The notes under the pieces: generated by a model
Databases searched by the model: none
Seen by the model: the letters and a program-made list of their open reading frames with translations, nothing else
Told to the model about the DNA's origin: nothing
Position numbers and translations under genes: made by a program
Part shown: one piece after another, positions 1 to 3,736 of the stretch
How the letters are laid out: each line of letters begins with the position of its first letter
Numbering within the stretch: the first letter of the stretch is position 1
Assembly (NCBI GenBank): GCA_025463615.1
Contig: JAODAU010000051.1
Span: forward strand, 1 to 5,687
Reading direction: 5' to 3'
From: Microbacteriaceae bacterium
Lineage (GTDB): Bacteria > Actinomycetota > Actinomycetes > Actinomycetales > Microbacteriaceae
DNA: 5,687 nt

Positions 1-198
1 TTCTCGATCGTCTCCGGCGACCCGACAGCCGAGGAGCTCGCGGCCGACACGGCCGTCATAGAGGCGCTCGCGCAGGAGCACGACGCCGGCGAGCTCGACG
101 GCCCGCGGCCCGGCCCCTCGGCCTGGCAGCGCAGCCAGAAGGCGACCCGGCCGACCCTCCACCCGGGGTACGGCGCGTGGCGGGGCTTCTCGGCCTGA
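1..198 (+). CDS. accE: Acyl-CoA carboxylase epsilon subunit (3' end only)
   Basis: The reading frame is open from the first base and ends at TGA 196-198, giving the last 65 residues. The segment begins FSIVSGDPTAEELAADTAV, which matches the conserved 'V-x-G-x-P-T-x-E-E-L-A-A' start of the small epsilon subunit of actinobacterial acyl-CoA carboxylases. It ends with the usual SAW-x-R ... L-x-P-G-x-GAWR tail (SAWQRSQKA, LHPGYGAWRGFSA). Family members are only about 60-90 residues, so probably just a few N-terminal residues are missing. Known role: it stabilises the complex of biotinylated alpha and carboxyltransferase beta subunits that makes malonyl-CoA or methylmalonyl-CoA for fatty-acid synthesis in the cytoplasm. 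In related genomes it usually follows the beta-subunit gene, which would lie just left of the window. The start codon is outside the window. I assign the family from motifs alone; the symbol accE is the customary one. Confidence 0.86.
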   Translation, partial: FSIVSGDPTAEELAADTAVIEALAQEHDAGELDGPRPGPSAWQRSQKATRPTLHPGYGAWRGFSA

Positions 199-209
199 GG
201 CACGCATTT

Positions 210-226
210 CACCCCCGAACGGGGTG
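210..226 (+). terminator. Weak hairpin after the epsilon subunit gene
   Basis: CACCCC (210-215) pairs with GGGGTG (221-226) around a five-base loop, starting 11 bases after the TGA at 198. The stem is six base pairs, five of them G-C, followed by GCATTCTGC without a real T tract. Position suggests a terminator for the carboxylase transcript, and actinobacterial terminators often lack T tracts, but the stem is short and could be chance. Confidence 0.35.
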
Positions 227-320
227 CATTCTGCGGAATCGCTCAAAGTGATCGGCGCGTTTGTGCGAAATCCGTTGCGCGTGCCACGGATACCGCGTCG
301 TCTGTCCCCCGCGACCGACG

Positions 321-343
321 AAATGGCCCGTGAATCGCCATTT
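321..343. repeat. Inverted repeat AAATGGC / GCCATTT
   Basis: AAATGGC (321-327) and GCCATTT (337-343) form a perfect seven-base inverted repeat with a nine-base spacer. It runs directly into the left arm of the TTGTACCCC repeat. It could be an operator half-site pair or a small RNA hairpin; its role is unknown. Confidence 0.3.
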
Positions 344-416
344 GTACCCCTGTTTTCGAAGCCCTGACCCCGGTATATCGTGGTTTTTCTGTGTCGCTGG
401 ACGCATCGGGGTACAA
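342..416. repeat. Spaced inverted repeat TTGTACCCC / GGGGTACAA
   Basis: TTGTACCCC (342-350) is the exact reverse complement of GGGGTACAA (408-416), with 57 bases between the arms. A perfect nine-base match at this distance is somewhat unlikely by chance. The arms could close a long stem in RNA, or be two binding sites for one protein. The spacer contains TATATC (374-379) and a T-rich stretch (TTTTT, 384-388), the most AT-rich spot in the gap. Confidence 0.3.
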
Positions 417-518
417 GTTTGTCCCCCGATAGTCCCCCAAAGATGCGACTTTGCGTCACCCACGACACCCCGCAGTATTGATCGTGCTAGGTGTCTCTCA
501 TCGAGTTACACCACCATC

Positions 519-548
519 CATTGGCCGACTAGGGTAAGCGGGCCAATG
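519..548 (+). promoter_or_regulatory. Palindromic CATTGGCC/GGCCAATG around a possible -10 box
   Basis: CATTGGCC (519-526) and GGCCAATG (541-548) are exact reverse complements with 14 bases between them. The spacer carries TAGGGT (530-535), which fits the actinobacterial -10 pattern TANNNT. The -35 region (TTACAC, 506-511) is a poor match to the consensus. If real, a transcript would start around 542 and run straight into the two hairpins at 558-630, with a symmetric operator straddling the -10 box. The palindrome is seen directly; the promoter is inference. Confidence 0.3.
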
Positions 549-557
549 ATTTGGGGG

Positions 558-594
558 CGGGTCAGGACGATATTCGGGTTATCGTCCTGACCCG
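558..594 (-). terminator. Strong 15-bp hairpin, distal of two
   Basis: Positions 558-572 pair perfectly with 580-594 (core GGTCAGGACGAT / ATCGTCCTGACC), leaving a seven-base loop. It lies eight bases from the hairpin at 603-630, so the - strand operon transcript meets it second. There is no T tract on either side. The likely role is back-up termination for the operon, or a two-way terminator between convergent units. It could instead be part of a small structured RNA read on the + strand. Confidence 0.5.
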
Positions 595-602
595 GGGCTT
601 GG

Positions 603-630
603 ATCGGGCCGGTGTTCGCACCGGCCCGAT
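603..630 (-). terminator. 12-bp GC-rich hairpin after the operon
   Basis: ATCGGGCCGGTG (603-614) pairs perfectly with CACCGGCCCGAT (619-630) around a TTCG tetraloop. It begins six bases beyond the stop codon of the last operon gene (TAA, 639-637 on the - strand), which is classic terminator placement. The - strand downstream of the stem reads CCAAGCC, with no T tract. The + strand reads TTCCCGTT, so termination may work in both directions. Confidence 0.62.
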
Positions 631-636
631 TTCCCG

Positions 637-1683
637 TTAAGCGACCGGTGCGTCGACGCTGCGCGGGATCTCGAGCCAGAGGTCGACCCGATCCTCGTCG
701 TCGTCGTCGGAGTGGCTGCCCAGGGCGCTCGCGTGGCCGTCGTCCAGCGACGAGAGGCCCACCACGGTCACGGCCGTGTCCGAGCCGCCGGGCACGGTGC
801 GCACGATGAGCTTGTCGGTGACCGTGTCGCGGATCGCCTCGGCGAGACGGTTGAGGATGCGGTCGAGCTCGGGCCCCTCGAGGTCGTCGAGGCCGCCCTC
901 ATCCAGCAGCGTGACGATCGTGCCGCGGCGCCGGGCGATCATGATCTGCTCGCGCACGAAGTCGTTGAGCAGCGTGCGGCCGCGGATCTCGTCGCGGATG
1001 GCGCCCTCGAGGTAGAGGCACTCGAGCCGTTGCCCGTCCGACAGCTCGCCCTTCGAGGCGACGATCTGGCGCAGCATCGGCAGCGCCATCCTGCTGGTCT
1101 GGCCGAGGCGGAACTGGCGCTCCGAGACGTGCGCCTCCTGCGCGGCCCGCCACTCCACGGCCTCGCGCTCGGCCAGCGCGTACTGGCGGGCGTCGCGGTC
1201 GGCCTTCGCGAGCGAGAGGGCGAGTGCGTACGAGATGGCGACCCAGAGCGTGCTGCCGATCACGCCGTACGCCACGAGGCCGCCGAAGCCGGCCCACGCG
1301 ACGGTCTGCACGATCAGGATGCCGACGCCGATCCAGGCGAACAGCTGCCGCCGGCGCGTCGACGTGATCACCATCAGCGTGCCGATGGCCGCCGTGTGCC
1401 AGGCCGCGTAGCTGTCCTTCGGCACCTCGTGCACCACGCTCGTGACGAGGATCGGCACCACGAGGGCGATCGCCACGTTGAAGGCGGCGAGCCACACCGG
1501 CATCCTGGGCCGCTTCGACGGCCACAGGCTCGCGAGGGTGGCCAGGCCGTAGAGCACGATCGCCGCGATGTACGGGCCCTTGTCCATGGGCACGCCGATC
1601 GAGACCGTCGCGAGCAGGATGTGGTACGCCGAGAAGACGGCGGCGAGCGCCACGATGAGGTAGCGGGGAACCGAGATGATCAC
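637..1683 (-). CDS. Six-TM histidine-kinase-like protein lacking catalytic motifs
   Basis: 348 residues. The GTG start (1683-1681) overlaps the upstream kinase stop by four bases (GTGA), which indicates translational coupling. The N-terminal half holds about six hydrophobic helices (roughly 8-30, 38-54, 63-84, 94-107, 114-133, 136-158). A long charged helix (160-190) and a helical segment (190-255) follow, with features such as LRQIVASK, LEGAIRDEIRGR and ARRRGTIVTLLDEGG. That is the layout of a NarL-family sensor kinase, and the segment EGAIRDEIRGR ... ARRRG recurs in actinobacterial proteins annotated 'ATP-binding protein'. I find no HD/HE phosphoacceptor, no N box, no D-x-G-x-G and no G-rich lid. 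The C-terminus ends in a strand-like DLWLEIP (334-340) after an acidic run (326-331), recalling the last strand of a degenerate ATPase fold. It is probably a membrane pseudokinase or accessory subunit of the adjacent kinase. The operon position is seen; the function is inferred. Confidence 0.75.
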   Translation of the reverse strand: MIISVPRYLIVALAAVFSAYHILLATVSIGVPMDKGPYIAAIVLYGLATLASLWPSKRPRMPVWLAAFNVAIALVVPILVTSVVHEVPKDSYAAWHTAAIGTLMVITSTRRRQLFAWIGVGILIVQTVAWAGFGGLVAYGVIGSTLWVAISYALALSLAKADRDARQYALAEREAVEWRAAQEAHVSERQFRLGQTSRMALPMLRQIVASKGELSDGQRLECLYLEGAIRDEIRGRTLLNDFVREQIMIARRRGTIVTLLDEGGLDDLEGPELDRILNRLAEAIRDTVTDKLIVRTVPGGSDTAVTVVGLSSLDDGHASALGSHSDDDDEDRVDLWLEIPRSVDAPVA

Positions 1684-2948
1684 AGCGCCACCTGCTCACC
1701 GTAGGTCGGCTGCTCGCTGAGGCTCTCGTCCGGGTGCGGCCAGCGGATGCTGATGACCGTCCCCGCGCCGGGCGCCGAGTCGATCGTGACCTGGCCGCCC
1801 GCGTTCGCCACCCGCTCGAGGATGGAGACGCGCAGGCCCAGCCGCTCGGTGGGCACGGTGTCGACGGCGAAGCCGGCGCCGGTGTCGCCGACATCCACCT
1901 GGATGCCGTCGCCGGCCAGCCCGCGCACGGCGAGCCAGCGCTGCACGTCGCCCTCGCCCGCGTGCTGCAGGCTGTTGACCATGGCCTGCACGGCCGCCGA
2001 GTAGACGGCCTCCGCCGACTGCACCGGGATGTCGCCGCTCTCGATGTCGCGGGTGCGCAGCTCGAACGGTGCCGACAGCGTCGCGGTGGCCCCCATGATG
2101 CGGTGGGCGAGCTGGTTCATGCTGACGGTGGCCGCGGCATCCGGGGCGAAGGCGGCCGCGTCTTTGAGGTGGCCCATCGCGTTGCGCGCCATGCGGGTGG
2201 CGAGCTCCTTCGACTCCGGCGTGTACGCCCGGGCCGCGGAGAGCAGGGTGGTGAGCACGCTGTCGTGCACGATGGCGTCGACCTGCACGCGCTCGAGCTC
2301 GGTGGCGTGCTGCCGAACGGCGTGCGCGTAGCGGTCGAGGGCGGTCGACTGGGCGCCGTCGACCGAGCTCGACGCCTGCCGGATGAGGGTGATGATGAGC
2401 AGCACGGCACCGCCGAGGATGACCGCGTACGCGACATCCAGGGCCGCGGACTCCCAGGTGCGGCCGCCGCCGCTCGGCAGCGTGCGCACGATGCCGTAGG
2501 CCAGCGGCGCGACGATCAGGTAGGCCGCCGCCACCCAGGTGGAGAAGGCGACGGCCGCGGTCGCCGTAGCGACGGTGACGAGGTACCAGAGCCAGGGCCG
2601 GTCGGGTGCGACCGCCGCGGGGTCGGCGGCGACCAGCGGCCAGGCCACGACCTCGACGAGGAAGACGAACGCGATGTACGTGTTGATGAACCGCACGCCG
2701 CGGCGCACCATCGACGCGACGACCGAGGCGATCAGCCCGCCAAACAGCGCGACGATGAACGTGTACGACCAGACCGGCTGCAGCCGGTCGAGCTGCGAGA
2801 GTGTCGCCGGCACGGTCTGCGCGCCGAAGACCAGGCCGAAGATGGCGACCGAGCGCGAGACGACGGTCTCGATCTGCCGCCGGCTGATCGGGTTGCGGGG
2901 CTGCTTCGTGGGGGCGGCTGCGGGGGGAGCCTGACGGCTAGTGGGCAT
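1680..2948 (-). CDS. Sensor histidine kinase, NarL/LuxR type
   Basis: 422 residues from ATG 2948, which overlaps the response-regulator gene by 11 bases. A longer frame starts at ATG 2984, but its GAGG abuts the start codon, leaving no spacer. Six hydrophobic helices span roughly 31-47, 60-81, 86-107, 119-136, 137-154 and 168-189, with no large outside sensor domain, so sensing is probably within or at the membrane. The dimerisation region follows, with phosphoacceptor His228 in VDAIVHDSVLTTLL. The ATP-binding domain has an N box around Asn325 (QAMVNSLQHAG), the G1 box VGDTGAGF (Asp355, Gly357, Gly359), the segment RLGLRVSILERV and a closing GAGTVISIRWP. Known chemistry: autophosphorylation on His, then transfer to the receiver Asp of the partner regulator, here encoded just upstream. 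It appears catalytically intact. The signal sensed is unknown. Confidence 0.88.
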   Translation of the reverse strand: MPTSRQAPPAAAPTKQPRNPISRRQIETVVSRSVAIFGLVFGAQTVPATLSQLDRLQPVWSYTFIVALFGGLIASVVASMVRRGVRFINTYIAFVFLVEVVAWPLVAADPAAVAPDRPWLWYLVTVATATAAVAFSTWVAAAYLIVAPLAYGIVRTLPSGGGRTWESAALDVAYAVILGGAVLLIITLIRQASSSVDGAQSTALDRYAHAVRQHATELERVQVDAIVHDSVLTTLLSAARAYTPESKELATRMARNAMGHLKDAAAFAPDAAATVSMNQLAHRIMGATATLSAPFELRTRDIESGDIPVQSAEAVYSAAVQAMVNSLQHAGEGDVQRWLAVRGLAGDGIQVDVGDTGAGFAVDTVPTERLGLRVSILERVANAGGQVTIDSAPGAGTVISIRWPHPDESLSEQPTYGEQVAL

Positions 2949-3642
2949 CGCCCGCGTCCGGGTCCAGGCCCGGAAGGATGCCATCCTCGACGGCTCGGCG
3001 CAGCAGGTCGACCTTCGTCGGGGCGGGGCGGCCCACCTCCACGTACTTGACGCGGATGCGGTCGAGGTACTCGCGCGCGGTCGAGTACCCGATCCCGAGC
3101 TGCTGGGCGGCCAGCTTGAGCGGCAGTCCTGAGGCGTAGAGGTGCAGGATCTCGCGCTCGCGGCGGCCCAGCTGGGCCTTCGCGAAGTCGCGGTCCGCGT
3201 CGATGGCGGTGGCCCACTCGAGGTTGTTGAGCACCTCGCCGCGCGCGACCGTCTCCACGGCCGACATCACGGTCTTGGTGGCCGACGATTTGGGGATGAC
3301 GCCGGCCGCACCCGCGGCGAGCGCCTCGCGCACCGAGGCGACCCGATCCGCGATCGAGTGGATGAGCACGGCGGAGCCGGTTGCCTGCACGCGCTTGACG
3401 TTGTCGGTGACGGTCGAGCCGTCGCCGAGGGACAGATCGAGCACGACGACGTCGTTCTCGCGGCCGTTCAGGTTGGCGACGAACTCGTCGACGGATGCCG
3501 CGGCGAGCACGAAATCGAACCCCGCCTCGATGCACGCGGCCTTGAGGCCCAGGCGAACGGATTCGTGATCGTCCACCACCGAGACGCGCACCCCTGTGCG
3601 GCGCACAAGCGTGTCTGTCTCGTCGATAGTCGTCTGCACCAT
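2938..3642 (-). CDS. NarL/LuxR-family response regulator
   Basis: 234 residues from ATG 3642. The receiver domain (about 18-135) has the acidic pair Asp24-Asp25 in SVVDDHE, phosphoacceptor Asp69 in VVVLDLS, Ser96 in LIHS and Lys118 in VIPKSS, so the phosphorylation site is complete. The C-terminal LuxR-type helix-turn-helix (about 158-213) starts LGRREREILHLYASGLPLK. Its recognition part is unusual, with STAREYLDRIRVKY and GRPAPTKVDLL in place of the common TVKxH ... KL pattern. It should be a cytoplasmic DNA-binding regulator driven by the kinase encoded next. Start choice: ATG 3642 has AGGA six bases upstream. A GTG at 3678 (246 residues) has a stronger GGAGGA, but the 12 added codons include five ending in A, unlike this gene's GC-rich third positions. 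Either is possible. The stop is TAG at 2940-2938. It is the first gene of the operon and faces the DUF2207 gene. Confidence 0.9.
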   Translation of the reverse strand: MVQTTIDETDTLVRRTGVRVSVVDDHESVRLGLKAACIEAGFDFVLAAASVDEFVANLNGRENDVVVLDLSLGDGSTVTDNVKRVQATGSAVLIHSIADRVASVREALAAGAAGVIPKSSATKTVMSAVETVARGEVLNNLEWATAIDADRDFAKAQLGRREREILHLYASGLPLKLAAQQLGIGYSTAREYLDRIRVKYVEVGRPAPTKVDLLRRAVEDGILPGLDPDAGDAH

Positions 3643-3682
3643 TCGGGTTCCTGTCTCTCGCGTGGCTGCCGACCCCACGGGC

Positions 3683-3690
3683 TTCCTCCC
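3683..3690 (-). promoter_or_regulatory. Strong Shine-Dalgarno for the alternative GTG start
   Basis: On the - strand this reads GGGAGGAA, about five bases before the GTG at 3678-3676. It is the best ribosome-binding site in the region and argues for the 246-residue form of the response regulator. It is at odds with the codon composition, which favours ATG 3642. Confidence 0.4.
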
Positions 3691-3693
3691 CCA

Positions 3694-3699
3694 ATGGTA
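3694..3699 (-). promoter_or_regulatory. Candidate -10 box of the two-component operon
   Basis: The - strand reads TACCAT, matching TANNNT, which would place the transcript start near 3687. That allows a 45-base leader to ATG 3642 but would cut into the GGAGGA site used by GTG 3678. No clear -35 box is seen. A CCAATGG motif overlaps at 3691-3697. Confidence 0.35.
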
Positions 3700-3724
3700 A
3701 TGGCCGTGGCCCTCGGGCAGCCGT

Positions 3725-3730
3725 TAGAGT
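3725..3730 (+). promoter_or_regulatory. Candidate -10 box giving a leaderless DUF2207 mRNA
   Basis: TAGAGT fits TANNNT and ends six bases before ATG 3737, so transcription would start at or next to the A of the start codon. There is no Shine-Dalgarno sequence upstream of this ATG, which agrees with a leaderless message, common in actinobacteria. No good -35 box is present around 3702-3707. The short repeat GCCG (3720-3723) / CGGC (3731-3734) flanks the box. Confidence 0.45.
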
Positions 3731-3736
3731 CGGCAC

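Larger units (their letters stand above)
304..438 (+). repeat. Three copies of the heptamer GTCCCCC
   Basis: GTCCCCC occurs at 304-310, 421-427 and 432-438. The last two start 11 bases apart, about one helical turn, and so face the same side of the DNA. This could be a protein-binding site or simply C-rich low complexity. Confidence that it is functional is low. Confidence 0.2.
199..636. other. 438-base gene-poor gap between convergent genes
   Basis: I see no credible gene here. The longest frame on the + strand (261-590) has a residue mix unlike its neighbours, with many Cys, Trp and Arg, and it runs into the hairpin at 558-594, so I reject it. By hand count GC over 241-600 is about 58%, clearly below the roughly 70% of the flanking genes. 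That is typical of non-coding DNA but long for a gap between convergent genes. It holds a weak hairpin after the epsilon subunit gene, several inverted repeats, a possible promoter near 530 and two strong hairpins at its right end; these are listed separately. It could hold a small RNA or be the remnant of a lost gene. Nothing matching a tRNA or another RNA family I recognise is visible. Confidence 0.6.

Noticed and set aside
415..445. 6C-type small RNA (paired C-rich loops)
   Set aside because: The two C runs have five C each and are not presented in the loops of convincing stems, so the family pattern is not met.
209..463. 84-codon and 65-codon - strand frames in the gap
   Set aside because: Two overlapping frames with no coding bias, no ribosome-binding site that stands out and no motif.
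434..557. CCCCCAAA (434-441) / TTTGGGGG (550-557) as a long-range stem
   Set aside because: An eight-base low-complexity match more than 100 bases apart in a C/G-run-rich region is easily chance.
261..590. 109-codon + strand frame in the gap
   Set aside because: It has odd composition with frequent Cys and Trp and many AT-ending codons. It overlaps the inverted repeats and ends inside the right arm of the 558-594 hairpin, with no recognisable motif.
712..1704. 330-codon + strand frame and an overlapping 331-codon - strand frame (899-1894)
   Set aside because: Both are shadows of the kinase-like gene and the end of the kinase gene. Neither has recognisable domains or a plausible ribosome-binding site.
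1734..3050. 438-codon open frame on the + strand
   Set aside because: It is antisense to the sensor kinase and low in complexity (Arg, Asp, Gly, His). The - strand kinase has all expected motifs, so this is a shadow.
3664..3722. GGCTGCC / GGCAGCC seven-base inverted repeat in the divergent promoter region
   Set aside because: The arms are 45 bases apart and GC-only apart from one position, so at this base composition chance is the simplest explanation.
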